Source of the DNA: Bacillota bacterium
Lineage (GTDB): Bacteria; Bacillota; Peptococcia; Peptococcales; Peptococcaceae
Reading direction: 5' to 3'
Length of the DNA: 23,521 nucleotides
NCBI GenBank assembly: GCA_023443145.1
Contig: JAEZVS010000024.1
Coordinates: 1 to 23,521, forward strand
Part shown: piece after piece, positions 1-6,664 of the stretch
How positions within the stretch are numbered: position 1 is the stretch's first letter
Layout: each line of letters begins with the position of its first letter
Notes under the pieces: generated by a model
Told to the model about the DNA's origin: nothing
The model's database searches: none
What the model saw: only the letters and a program-made list of their open reading frames with translations
Made by a program: the position numbers and the translations under genes

Positions 1-509
1 ATTATACGCAGACAGCTTTTGAAGTGATGATGAGGGGGAAAAACGGTCAACAAAGTGCCATCTGTGGTGGCGGCCGCTACAATCGTTTGGTGGCGGAATG
101 CGGTGGAGAAGACATGCCTGGTATGGGTTTTGCTGCAGGGATGGAGCGCGTCTTATTGGTCCTTAAAGAAAATGGCGTTTCATTGGGTCAAGACGATCAT
201 CCTTCGGTATATTTTGCCCCGCTGGATGAGCCGTCTAAAGAACTTGCCTTTGAATGGGTGCAGGCCCTGCGTCAAATGGGCATTTCTGCTGAATTGGATA
301 TGATGAACAAAAGCCTGAAAGCTCAGCTAAAAACTGCCGATCGCCTTCGTGTAGGTTATGCGGTGCTTTTGGGTGAAGAAGAACGCGAAAAAGAACAGGC
401 CACCGTACGTGCTCTTGCCACCAGCGAGCAAGAAACGGTGCCCTTTGATACACTGTTGGATTACTTAAGAGAGAGGGTCATGCATGCTTTCGTTAAAGAG
501 AACTCATAA
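1..509 (+). CDS. hisS: Histidyl-tRNA synthetase, C-terminal part (5' end outside window)
   Basis: This is the 3' part of a class II aminoacyl-tRNA synthetase that charges tRNA-His. The reading frame is open from base 3 with no start inside the window. Visible are the second histidine signature (ICGGGRYNRL) and class II motif 3 (GMGFAAGMERVLL). They are followed by a C-terminal anticodon-binding domain beginning near HPSVYFAPLDE and containing a long helical stretch around SLKAQLKTADRLRVGYAVLLG. About 168 residues are seen of the roughly 420 usual for the family. The last 26 bases overlap the start of aspS, the usual hisS-aspS arrangement of Firmicutes, so the two are probably co-transcribed and translationally coupled. 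The gene is cut only by the window edge. Any upstream control lies outside. Confidence 0.97.
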   Translation, partial: YTQTAFEVMMRGKNGQQSAICGGGRYNRLVAECGGEDMPGMGFAAGMERVLLVLKENGVSLGQDDHPSVYFAPLDEPSKELAFEWVQALRQMGISAELDMMNKSLKAQLKTADRLRVGYAVLLGEEEREKEQATVRALATSEQETVPFDTLLDYLRERVMHAFVKENS

Positions 510-2274
510 TTGCAACCATTTGACCACTGCCGATATTGACACTGAAGTGGTGCTGACCGGCTGGGTACAGAAACGCCGCGATCATGGCGGTGTGATTTTC
601 ATTGATTTTAGGGATCGTACCGGTATTGTGCAGGTGGCGGTTAATCCTGAATATTGTTCAGACGAGGTCTTTGCTAAGGCCGAGCATATTCGCAGTGAAT
701 ATGTCTTGGGTGTGCGCGGCGTGGTTAAAAAACGTCCCGACGGCATGGCCAATCCGAATCTGCCAACCGGGGAAATTGACGTGGTGGCTTCGGATATTGT
801 CATCTATAATGATTCAAAAACACCACCTTTCTATTTGACCGATGAGGTGGACGTGGATGAAAATAAGCGTTTGACCTATCGTTACTTAGATTTGCGCCGT
901 CCTGAAATGCGCAACAATATGGCTATGCGCCATCGTGTGATGAAATCGTTGCGCGATTTTATGGATGCCCAAGGGTTCTGGGAGATTGAAACCCCTATTT
1001 TGATGAAGAGCACTCCGGAAGGCGCCCGCGATTTTCTGGTCCCCAGCCGTGTGAATGAGGGTAAGTTTTATGCCTTGCCTCAGTCTCCCCAGCAATACAA
1101 ACAACTGTTAATGGTTGCCGGTGTTGAGCGCTATTTTCAAATTGCTCGCTGTTTCCGAGATGAAGATCTGCGCGCCGATCGTCAGCCCGAATTTACTCAG
1201 CTGGATTTGGAAATGTCCTTTGTGGATGAAGACGATGTGATGGCCGTGACGGAGCATCTGATGGCTCATGTGTTTAAAGAAACCCTCGGTCATGATATAT
1301 CCTTACCGTTGCCGCGTCTGACTTGGCAGGAAGCCATGGATCGCTTCGGGTCCGATAAGCCCGATATGCGTTTTGGTTTAGAACTCATTGACTTGTCGGA
1401 TTTGGCAGCAGATTCGGGCTTTAAAGTGTTTGAACAGGCTGTAGCAAAGGGCGGTGTGGTTAAGGCCATCAATGCCAAAGGCTTCTCTGATTTGAGTCGA
1501 CGCGAAATCGATGCCTTAGGAGAATTTGTGTCCATTTACGGCGCCAAAGGTCTGGCTTATTTTGTTATTCAGGAAGAAGGGGTTAAAAGTCCCATTACGA
1601 AGTTCCTTTCCGACGATGTGGTAAAGCAGATTCTTACACGGACCAAGGCGGAAGTGGGCGATGTGATCTTTTTTGGCGCCGATACCTTTCAGATTGTTTC
1701 CGACAGTCTGGGACATCTGCGTTTGGAATTGGCCCGAAAACGCAACCTTATTGACGAAAGTGAATTTAATTTCCTCTGGGTGACCGAATTTCCTCTCTTT
1801 GAATGGGATGCAGACGCACAACGTTTTACAGCAGTGCATCATCCGTTTACAGCACCTATTGAAGCGGATTTGGATACTTATGCGAATGAACCTGCGCGTA
1901 TGCGCTCCAGAGCCTATGATATTGTTTTAAACGGTGTGGAGCTGGGCGGCGGCAGTGTGCGTATTCACGATCGAGGGCTGCAGGAAAAAATGTTTGATAT
2001 GTTGGGTTTAGATAAAGAGACTTATGAGTCCCAATTTGATACATTGCTGGAAGCTTTTGAATATGGCGCTCCCCCTCACGGCGGTTTAGCCATCGGCTTG
2101 GATCGTCTTCTCATGCTCATGAATCACCGCAACAGCATTCGCGATGTCATCGCCTTTCCTAAAACCCAAAGTGCTGTTGATCTTATGGTGGATGCACCTT
2201 CTCAGGTTGCAGCCGATCAGTTGCGAGATTTGCACATTCGATTGAATATTAAAGAGAAAAAGTCAGAAAAATAA
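484..2274 (+). CDS. aspS: Aspartyl-tRNA synthetase
   Basis: This cytoplasmic class II synthetase charges tRNA-Asp (or Asp/Asn if non-discriminating). It is 596 residues, the normal length for the bacterial type. The N-terminal OB-fold anticodon domain is clear (GWVQKRRDHGGVIFIDFRD, residues about 26-45). Motif 2 is CFRDEDLRADRQPEFTQLD, the bacterial GAD insertion lies in the middle third, and motif 3 is GGLAIGLDRLLML near the C-terminus. The start at 484 is preceded by a purine-rich AGAGAGAGG at 469-477 with good spacing. Another ATG at 480 belongs to the hisS frame. The 26-base overlap with hisS suggests coupling. From sequence alone I cannot say whether it is discriminating. A possible promoter begins only ten bases after the stop, for the noncoding RNA that follows. 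Confidence 0.98.
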   Translation: MLSLKRTHNCNHLTTADIDTEVVLTGWVQKRRDHGGVIFIDFRDRTGIVQVAVNPEYCSDEVFAKAEHIRSEYVLGVRGVVKKRPDGMANPNLPTGEIDVVASDIVIYNDSKTPPFYLTDEVDVDENKRLTYRYLDLRRPEMRNNMAMRHRVMKSLRDFMDAQGFWEIETPILMKSTPEGARDFLVPSRVNEGKFYALPQSPQQYKQLLMVAGVERYFQIARCFRDEDLRADRQPEFTQLDLEMSFVDEDDVMAVTEHLMAHVFKETLGHDISLPLPRLTWQEAMDRFGSDKPDMRFGLELIDLSDLAADSGFKVFEQAVAKGGVVKAINAKGFSDLSRREIDALGEFVSIYGAKGLAYFVIQEEGVKSPITKFLSDDVVKQILTRTKAEVGDVIFFGADTFQIVSDSLGHLRLELARKRNLIDESEFNFLWVTEFPLFEWDADAQRFTAVHHPFTAPIEADLDTYANEPARMRSRAYDIVLNGVELGGGSVRIHDRGLQEKMFDMLGLDKETYESQFDTLLEAFEYGAPPHGGLAIGLDRLLMLMNHRNSIRDVIAFPKTQSAVDLMVDAPSQVAADQLRDLHIRLNIKEKKSEK

Positions 2275-2283
2275 GCACACATC

Positions 2284-2312
2284 TTGAATATGAAACCCTA
2301 CTGTGCTATCAT
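2284..2312 (+). promoter_or_regulatory. Sigma-A-type promoter for the noncoding RNA downstream of aspS
   Basis: The -35 box TTGAAT lies at 2284-2289 and the -10 box TATCAT at 2307-2312, with a 17-base spacer. The expected transcription start is near 2319. It lies immediately after the aspS stop codon, so the following RNA has its own promoter. Confidence 0.65.
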
Positions 2313-2318
2313 ATTTTT

Positions 2319-2533
2319 AAACATCCTGCTACGTTTGTATGTATGCGCTCGTTTTGTTCCAACACATTTTTATCGGGAGCCTCACTCGATGATTGAATTT
2401 GCGGCTTTCTGCTACGAGGCAGATCATCGGAGGGCACCAACCTGCCAGGGCAGGTTCAAAACACCGCATATATACGGCGATGTGGGACATTTGATAACAT
2501 AAAAGCGATTGGGCGATCCAATCGCTTTTTTTT
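2319..2533 (+). ncRNA. ssrS: Candidate 6S RNA (ssrS/bsrA-like), about 215 nt
   Basis: This gene-free stretch is bounded by a good promoter and an intrinsic terminator. It can fold as a rod. The closing helix pairs 2355-2364 with 2481-2489 (TGTTCCA against TGGGACA, with a bulge). A large central bubble follows, carrying a 7-bp hairpin on its 3' side (AACCTGC loop CAGG GCAGGTT, 2439-2456). An apical helix pairs 2380-2393 with 2423-2433 (CCTC and CGATGAT against ATCATCG and GAGG), capped by CTGC/GCAG. This layout and length match 6S RNA, which binds housekeeping RNA polymerase by mimicking an open promoter. From memory, the Bacillus subtilis 6S gene bsrA also lies next to aspS. The alternative is a long attenuated leader for the chromate transporter genes. 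No primary-sequence match was possible. Confidence 0.5.
2501..2533 (+). terminator. Intrinsic terminator of the 6S-like RNA
   Basis: An 11-bp perfect stem (AAAGCGATTGG, loop GCGAT, CCAATCGCTTT) is followed by a run of T to 2533. The ribosome binding site of the next gene starts directly after it. Transcription of that gene therefore depends on read-through unless another promoter exists. Confidence 0.85.
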
Positions 2534-2547
2534 AAGGAATGATATAG

Positions 2548-3099
2548 ATGAAAAAAGACAATGAATTGCTGACGTTGTTTTTTATATTCTTGCGCATCGG
2601 GGCCTTTACCTTTGGTGGCGGCTATGCGATGCTGCCCATCGTTTATAATGAACTGTGTGAAAAGCGAGATATTGCATCTACAGAGGAAATGAATAAGATA
2701 GTCGTGATCAGTCAGTCTTTGCCGGGAGTCTTGGCGGTGAACTGTGCCACACAAGTAGGCTATCGACGGCACGGCCTTTGGGGTGCGTTTGTTTGTGCAC
2801 TGGGGATTACGTTGCCCTCGCTTATTATTATCATGCTCTTGGCGAACGTGATTATGAAATATCGCAACAACCTTTATGTGATGTCCATGTTTTTTATGAT
2901 TCGTGCCGCGGTGGTGGGGCTTATTGTCGGTGCGGCTTTCAAGATGGCGAAAACCGGCCGATATACGGTTTTTCAATTTATTATGATGGGCCTTTCCGTG
3001 TTGTTTATGTGGCTCTCACTTTTTAATCCGATTTTTCTTATTATTTGCGGTGGGCTGGTGGGTCTGCTGGTGACTGAAAGGAGACAGCGCGCCCAATGA
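2548..3099 (+). CDS. chrA: Chromate transporter family protein, half-size subunit 1
   Basis: This is a 183-residue, very hydrophobic membrane protein of the CHR (chromate ion transporter) family. The diagnostic FTFGGGYAMLP motif sits near residues 21-31 and a second conserved segment, SQSLPGVLAVNCATQVGY, follows around residue 55. Five or six membrane segments are likely. Full-length ChrA proteins have two such domains in one chain; here the domain is a separate short protein and the next gene encodes the other half. The two genes overlap by four bases (ATGA), which suggests a heterodimer made in equal amounts. The start is preceded by AAGGA at 2534-2538. Family members are known for chromate efflux. 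In anaerobes the natural substrate is often unknown, so the function here is family-level inference. Confidence 0.88.
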   Translation: MKKDNELLTLFFIFLRIGAFTFGGGYAMLPIVYNELCEKRDIASTEEMNKIVVISQSLPGVLAVNCATQVGYRRHGLWGAFVCALGITLPSLIIIMLLANVIMKYRNNLYVMSMFFMIRAAVVGLIVGAAFKMAKTGRYTVFQFIMMGLSVLFMWLSLFNPIFLIICGGLVGLLVTERRQRAQ

Positions 3100-3647
3100 T
3101 TTTTCTGGAATTGTTTTATGTGTTTTTTACCATCGGTCTTTTTTGTTTTGGCGGAGGTTATGCCATCTTGCCATTTATCCAAGATTCTGTGGTGGGCCGC
3201 GGCTGGATTACTATGCACGAATTTGGCGATATTATCGCTGTAGCTGAAAGCACCCCGGGGCCTGTATCGATTAACACAGCTACTTTTGTGGGATATAAAT
3301 TGGCCGGTGTTCCGGGCGCTGTATGTGCGACCGGCAGTTTATGTTTGCCGGCTTTTTTGCTCTTGCTTACGGTGGTGAAATTGCTGCACACAGAACGTGG
3401 TGAAAAAATCAAGGATCGCCTTTTAGTGGGTATTCACCCGGTGGTGGTGGGCATGATCTTTTTTGCCGGTTGGACGATTGGTCAAACGGTTTTTTTTCAT
3501 TCTCCAGAAGGAGCAGCGGTCACATTTAATCTGCTGGCTTTGGCTGTGGCATTGATTTCTTTGGTACTCAGTGTGCGCTTTAAGGTGAATCCTATCTTAA
3601 TTATTTTTATATCTGCTGTGGCAGGTTTGGGGCTGCACGCATTGTAA
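3096..3647 (+). CDS. chrA: Chromate transporter family protein, half-size subunit 2
   Basis: This is the second 183-residue half-size CHR family membrane protein, paralogous to the preceding one. It has the motif CFGGGYAILPFIQ near residues 17-29 and AESTPGPVSINTATFVGYKLAG near residues 50-71; these are the expected C-terminal-half versions of the CHR motifs. It has several hydrophobic segments, including one at the extreme C-terminus. The start codon overlaps the upstream stop (ATGA), with AGGAG at 3078-3082, so coupled translation is likely. The two products probably form an antiparallel heterodimer equivalent to a full-length ChrA. The substrate is not shown by the sequence. Confidence 0.88.
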   Translation: MIFLELFYVFFTIGLFCFGGGYAILPFIQDSVVGRGWITMHEFGDIIAVAESTPGPVSINTATFVGYKLAGVPGAVCATGSLCLPAFLLLLTVVKLLHTERGEKIKDRLLVGIHPVVVGMIFFAGWTIGQTVFFHSPEGAAVTFNLLALAVALISLVLSVRFKVNPILIIFISAVAGLGLHAL

Positions 3648-3675
3648 CGCGAAATTGTCCGCCTATAGCGGATTA

Positions 3676-3704
3676 TTGACAATCAGCACATCCTACGTTA
3701 TCAT
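3676..3704 (+). promoter_or_regulatory. Consensus promoter for yerC-thrC, with overlapping inverted repeats
   Basis: The -35 box TTGACA (3676-3681) and -10 box TATCAT (3699-3704) are separated by exactly 17 bases. Two inverted repeats overlap it. One is ATTGTC/GACAAT at 3654-3659 and 3678-3683, with an inner TCCGC/GCGGA. The other is AGCACA/TGTGCT at 3685-3690 and 3708-3713. Either could be an operator. Confidence 0.75.
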
Positions 3705-3742
3705 GAGTGTGCTTTATACGTTGAAAAAGTAAGGGGGGGCCA

Positions 3743-4069
3743 ATGATGTATCAATCCAAATTAAAAAGTGCCTCACTGGAGCGTTTTTTTCACGCACTTG
3801 ACCAGCTGCATACTGTGGAAGAGTATTATCGTTTTTTTGACGATGTTTGTACGGTTTCCGAACTGCAGGCCATAGCCCAACGCTTGGAAGTGGCAGAAAT
3901 GCTTGCGCATGATGAAACCTATATGCACATCGCCGAGAAAACCGGTGCGAGTACAGCCACCATCAGCCGCGTGAAGAAATGTCTCAACTATGGTGCCGAC
4001 GGCTATAGAATTGTTTTAGATCGAATGAATGATAAAAAAGGAGAATCATCATCGGAAACCGATGCGTAG
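3743..4069 (+). CDS. yerC: YerC/YecD family TrpR-like DNA-binding protein
   Basis: This small cytoplasmic protein of 108 residues belongs to the TrpR/YerC/YecD superfamily. The middle holds the family core VSELQAIAQRLEVAEML (about residues 38-54). It is followed by the helix-turn-helix YMHIAEKTGASTATISRVKKCLNYG (about 60-84), close to the TrpR DNA-reading helix. The start is preceded by AAGGGGGGG at 3731-3738. A second ATG directly follows at 3746, so the protein may begin one residue later. The C-terminal tail (KKGESSSETDA) is polar and probably disordered. It is the first gene after a consensus promoter with inverted repeats and lies 19 bases before thrC. It could control itself and thrC, but no effector is known for this family as far as I can say. 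Confidence 0.88.
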   Translation: MMYQSKLKSASLERFFHALDQLHTVEEYYRFFDDVCTVSELQAIAQRLEVAEMLAHDETYMHIAEKTGASTATISRVKKCLNYGADGYRIVLDRMNDKKGESSSETDA

Positions 4070-4088
4070 CCATATTTAGGGAGGAATC

Positions 4089-5576
4089 ATGTTTATAAGC
4101 ACGAGAGATAATTCTGAAAAAATTCATGCATCTGAGGCCATCGCTCGAGGCATGGTGCCCGGCGGCGGCTTGTATCTGCCGGAGGCTTTTCCTTATTTTA
4201 ATCTGGATGTGTTGCGCTTGCATCTGGACGATTCCTATCAGGCTTTGGCCACTTGGCTATTGTCGGCATTGTTGGACGATTTTACAGAAAATGAAGTTGC
4301 CGCCTGTGTTGATGCGGCTTACAATGAGCAATCATTCGCCAGTAAAGACATTGCCCCTTTGGTCAAGTTAACCAAGCATCAATATATATTAGAACTGTGG
4401 CATGGCCCTACAGCAGCATTTAAAGACATGGCTCTTCAAATTATGCCGCATTTGCTGGTATCTGCTTTGCGCAAAAGCGGTGTACAGAAAAAAGTGGTGA
4501 TTTTGGTGGCCACCTCCGGTGATACCGGCAAAGCAGCCCTGGAAGGTTTTAAAAATGTGGAAGGGACGGAAATCATTGTTTTCTATCCCCATAATGGCGT
4601 CAGTCACATGCAGGAAATGCAAATGCTCACCACTGAAGGAGACAATACACATGTGGTGGCGGTGCAGGGTAATTTTGATGATTGTCAAACGGCTGTGAAA
4701 GATATGTTTGCCAATGAAGCTCTGGCACAAGACCTTGACGCTCTAGGTTTCCAATTTTCTTCAGCCAACTCTATCAACTGGGGCCGGTTGGCACCACAAG
4801 TGGTTTATTACTTTTCTGCTTACTTTAAACTTGTACAGCGCGAACAAATTGAGCTGGGCGATGTTATTGATGTGGCAGTTCCTACTGGAAATTTCGGCAA
4901 TATTTTTGCCGCCTGGATTGCCAAAGAAATGGGTCTACCCATCAAGCGTTTTATTTGTGCTTCCAACATCAATCATGTGTTAACCGACTTTTTCCAAACC
5001 GGGCGGTATGACACCAATCGAGATTTTTATCGCACCAGCAGTCCATCCATTGATATTTTGGTCTCCAGTAATTTGGAACGCTATCTATATTTAAAAACCG
5101 GGAAAGACGGCGCTCAAGTCGCCCAATGGATGAAGAGCTTACGTGAAAACGGCCGCTTTGAAGTGTCTGCAGAGGTGCTGGCTGCCATACAGGAAGAAAT
5201 GGTGGTGGCGTATTGTGACGAAGACATCACGGCCCAGGTGATTCGAGATACTTTTAACGATACCCATTATTTGTTGGACACCCATACAGCTGTGGCAGTG
5301 TACGCTGCTAATGCCGTCGGCGAAGAGCGCAACACAGTTATTGATGCCACCGCGCATCCCTTTAAATTCGTTGAAGCGGTTTCTGCGGCTTTAGGTGAAG
5401 ACGTGCATGAGGAAGATGATCCGGTGGCCTTGATGGAAAATTTGGCCAAAGTAGCGAATACCGGTCCTCACCGTGCGCTCAGCTCTTTGGGACAAATCGG
5501 CGAGCGGCCTCATCCCGTCATTGAAAAAGATCAAATTGCGGACACCATTCTTTCCATTCTAAAAGAAAAGACTTAA
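4089..5576 (+). CDS. thrC: Threonine synthase
   Basis: This PLP-dependent enzyme converts O-phosphohomoserine to threonine, the last step of threonine synthesis. At 495 residues it is of the long type. The PLP lysine is K112 in LWHGPTAAFKDMALQ. The phosphate-binding and substrate loop is ATSGDTGKAALEG, and SANSINWGRLAPQ and VPTGNFGNIFAAWIAKEMGLP follow in the expected order. The start is preceded by GGGAGG at 4079-4084. It lies 19 bases downstream of the YerC-like regulator and shares its promoter. It ends in its own intrinsic terminator. No homoserine kinase or homoserine dehydrogenase gene is next to it, so the rest of the pathway must be elsewhere. The product is probably cytoplasmic and homomeric. 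Confidence 0.96.
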   Translation: MFISTRDNSEKIHASEAIARGMVPGGGLYLPEAFPYFNLDVLRLHLDDSYQALATWLLSALLDDFTENEVAACVDAAYNEQSFASKDIAPLVKLTKHQYILELWHGPTAAFKDMALQIMPHLLVSALRKSGVQKKVVILVATSGDTGKAALEGFKNVEGTEIIVFYPHNGVSHMQEMQMLTTEGDNTHVVAVQGNFDDCQTAVKDMFANEALAQDLDALGFQFSSANSINWGRLAPQVVYYFSAYFKLVQREQIELGDVIDVAVPTGNFGNIFAAWIAKEMGLPIKRFICASNINHVLTDFFQTGRYDTNRDFYRTSSPSIDILVSSNLERYLYLKTGKDGAQVAQWMKSLRENGRFEVSAEVLAAIQEEMVVAYCDEDITAQVIRDTFNDTHYLLDTHTAVAVYAANAVGEERNTVIDATAHPFKFVEAVSAALGEDVHEEDDPVALMENLAKVANTGPHRALSSLGQIGERPHPVIEKDQIADTILSILKEKT

Positions 5577-5597
5577 GCGTATGGCCTTCGATGAACC

Positions 5598-5641
5598 ATA
5601 GATCCGTGCAGTGCATTTTCTGTATGGGTCTATTTTCATTT
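5598..5641 (+). terminator. Intrinsic terminator of yerC-thrC
   Basis: A 14-bp stem with a few G-T pairs joins 5598-5611 to 5620-5633 around an 8-base loop, then TTTCATTT. It starts 22 bases after the thrC stop. Confidence 0.65.
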
Positions 5642-5715
5642 GGGATATTTCTGAGCAGGTTGGGGAAAATCATACTTTGCGATGTTTAATTTTCTGAATG
5701 AATCGTATAAGCATC

Positions 5716-5770
5716 AAAAAATCCCTGTTTAAAATGGCATGCATCATGCCATTTTAAACAGGGATTTTTT
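5716..5770. terminator. Bidirectional terminator, 25-bp perfect hairpin, between thrC and rpmB
   Basis: Arms 5716-5740 and 5746-5770 are perfectly complementary over 25 bases around the loop GCATC. Each arm carries six A on its outer left side and six T on its outer right side, so the structure terminates both strands: rpmB on the minus strand and read-through from thrC on the plus strand. Confidence 0.9.
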
Positions 5771-5784
5771 CATTTAAAAATAAG

Positions 5785-5976
5785 TTATTTTGCACGGCTC
5801 ACCTTGCCGGAGCGTAGGCAGCGGGTGCACACATTCACTCTGCAGGGGGTGCCATCTACCACCGCACGCACTTTCTGGATGTTGGGGTGCCAGGTTTTTT
5901 TATTGCGGATGTGCGAGTGGCTGACCTGCATCCCGGTGGATGGGCCTTTGCCGCAAATGTCACATTTCTTAGCCAT
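5785..5976 (-). CDS. rpmB: 50S ribosomal protein L28 (zinc-binding C+ form)
   Basis: This is the 63-residue L28 protein of the large ribosomal subunit. The start at MAKKCDICGKGP is chosen because AAAGGAGG lies seven bases upstream. A longer frame to 6006 lacks a ribosome binding site. Two CxxC pairs (C5/C8 in CDIC and C50/C53 in CTRC) mark the zinc-ribbon form. Other conserved parts are GPSTGMQVSHSHIRNKKTWHPN and the C-terminal RCLRSGKV. The gene stands alone on the minus strand with its own promoter and a strong bidirectional terminator. Zinc-type ribosomal proteins can act as a zinc reserve and are often paired with a Cys-free paralogue elsewhere; none is in this window. Confidence 0.96.
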   Translation of the reverse strand: MAKKCDICGKGPSTGMQVSHSHIRNKKTWHPNIQKVRAVVDGTPCRVNVCTRCLRSGKVSRAK

Positions 5977-6014
5977 TCGAGAACCTCCTTTAAGTTTACG
6001 ATTCATACTGACTT

Positions 6015-6043
6015 ATTTTATCAGAATTGATATGGAAATGCAA
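6015..6043 (-). promoter_or_regulatory. Promoter of rpmB
   Basis: On the minus strand the -35 box TTGCAT (6038-6043) and -10 box TAAAAT (6015-6020) are 17 bases apart. The leader before the L28 start codon would be about 30 bases. Confidence 0.65.
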
Positions 6044-6072
6044 TTGGTTTTTTTACTAAGTTATGTTAAAAT
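6044..6072 (+). promoter_or_regulatory. Divergent promoter driving an unidentified RNA
   Basis: The -35 box TTGGTT (6044-6049) and extended -10 box TGTTAAAAT (6064-6072) have a 17-base spacer. It is back to back with the rpmB promoter, the two -35 boxes being adjacent. No protein gene follows for 590 bases. Confidence 0.55.
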
Positions 6073-6078
6073 GTATAT

Positions 6079-6228
6079 TACTTGCGGAAAATGTATTGCT
6101 TTTGTAAGGCGCCGATGCCGAACTGGTGCAAGGGCTGAATCGATATGGCCAAAATATTAGGGAAAGCCGCTTAAACAATTTTTAACAGCGCCTTTTTAAA
6201 TGCATATTTTATGGCGTTTTGTTTTTGC
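6079..6228 (+). ncRNA. Unidentified structured RNA with terminator (riboswitch-like or sRNA)
   Basis: This transcript candidate of about 150 nt runs from the divergent promoter to an intrinsic terminator. A closing helix AAGGCGC (6106-6112) with GCGCCTT (6188-6194) is perfect over 7 bp. It encloses a hairpin CGATGCC/GGC-tga-ATCG (6113-6142) and a GGC/GCC pair (6147-6149 with 6166-6168). The 3' strand of the closing helix is also the 5' strand of the terminator stem (GCGCC, 6188-6192, with GGCGT, 6213-6217, then TTTGTTTTT). The two structures therefore exclude each other, as in riboswitches. I could not match it to glycine, lysine, TPP, cobalamin, GEMM, ykkC or yybP consensus from memory. It could equally be a stand-alone small RNA. 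Nothing is recognised in 6229-6344, between its terminator and the T-box promoter. Confidence 0.4.
6185..6228 (+). terminator. Intrinsic terminator of the unidentified RNA
   Basis: The stem GCGCC/GGCGT is extended by AAC/GTT across bulges. An inner AAAT/ATTT hairpin helps close the loop. A T-rich stretch broken by one G (TTTGTTTTT) follows. Confidence 0.5.
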
Positions 6229-6344
6229 CCAGTGAATATAGAATAGGTGTTGGTCGACAGCAGTTTCAAATTTTTTATGGGATTAAAAGATACGTATTTT
6301 ACAAAAAGCCTGAAACGGCGTTCTCAACAATTATTTTTAACGTG

Positions 6345-6373
6345 TTGACAAGAGCAGAATTCTTTGTTATGAT
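6345..6373 (+). promoter_or_regulatory. Promoter of the T-box-trpXYZ operon
   Basis: The consensus -35 box TTGACA (6345-6350) and -10 box TATGAT (6368-6373) are 17 bases apart. Transcription should begin near 6380, just before the T-box stem I. Confidence 0.85.
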
Positions 6374-6379
6374 CTCTAA

Positions 6380-6640
6380 AGAACACAGATAAACCGTTGA
6401 TTGAGAAGAGTCTCCAGTCAGGTGGTTCAGCGAGCTGCATTTTGGTGAGAAGGCAGTACCAGACCAATTGGAAGACGTGGGCTCATGAGGGCGACCCGAA
6501 ATTTTAGTAGGCGTTGACGCAGCTTCCAGCGTTACAGGGAAGGGCACATGTTGGTGTGTTTGAGGTGGATCAATTTTTGGTCAATTTGGGTGGTACCGCA
6601 GATTTCGTCTGTCCCATTGTGGGAGGGCGTTTTTTTTATT
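6380..6640 (+). promoter_or_regulatory. T-box leader, probable tRNA-Trp specificity
   Basis: The conserved T-box sequence GGGTGGTACCGCA is at 6588-6600. Stem I starts near 6406. Its base pairs GAGTCT with GGGCTC, and the distal part has the typical AGCGAGCTGC..GGTGAGAAGGCAG arrangement at 6429-6456. The specifier loop reads AATTGGAA, flanked by GTC/GAC and GGT/ACC helices. The codon TGG at 6469-6471, followed by A, points to tRNA-Trp. The terminator is at 6606-6637. Uncharged tRNA-Trp should stabilise the antiterminator and allow transcription of the transporter. The specifier was assigned by hand folding; its match with the downstream TrpXYZ-like genes supports it. Confidence 0.9.
6606..6637 (+). 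terminator. T-box-controlled terminator
   Basis: A stem of CGTCT and GTCCCA paired with TGGGAG and GGCG around a short loop is followed by TTTTTTTT. It directly follows the T-box sequence, as expected for the regulated terminator. Confidence 0.8.
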
Positions 6641-6664
6641 GTCAAATTTGAGAGGAGAATAACA

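Noticed and set aside
1516..1842. A 108-codon minus-strand frame inside aspS
   Set aside because: It is a shadow of the aspS coding sequence with no start signals or family resemblance.
2409..2422. A hairpin with ACGA in its loop, considered as part of a mini-ykkC (guanidine-II) element
   Set aside because: That class needs two hairpins with ACGR loops; the second hairpin here has loop CAGG, and the element lies inside a larger rod-like fold.
2284..2502. A 72-codon plus-strand frame and a 215-codon minus-strand frame covering the region after aspS
   Set aside because: Both look like chance frames over a structured RNA and the first chrA gene: low-complexity, no family features and no ribosome binding site.
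5804..6160. A 118-codon plus-strand frame opposite rpmB
   Set aside because: It is antisense to a certain ribosomal protein gene and runs through two promoters.
6277..6348. A 23-codon open frame before the T-box promoter, considered as a leader peptide
   Set aside because: No ribosome binding site and no sensible codon enrichment (no Trp run), and it ends on the -35 box of the next promoter.
6548..6664. Longer N-terminus for the TrpX-like protein
   Set aside because: It would run through the T-box sequence and terminator; the lipoprotein signal peptide and ribosome binding site fix the start at 6665.
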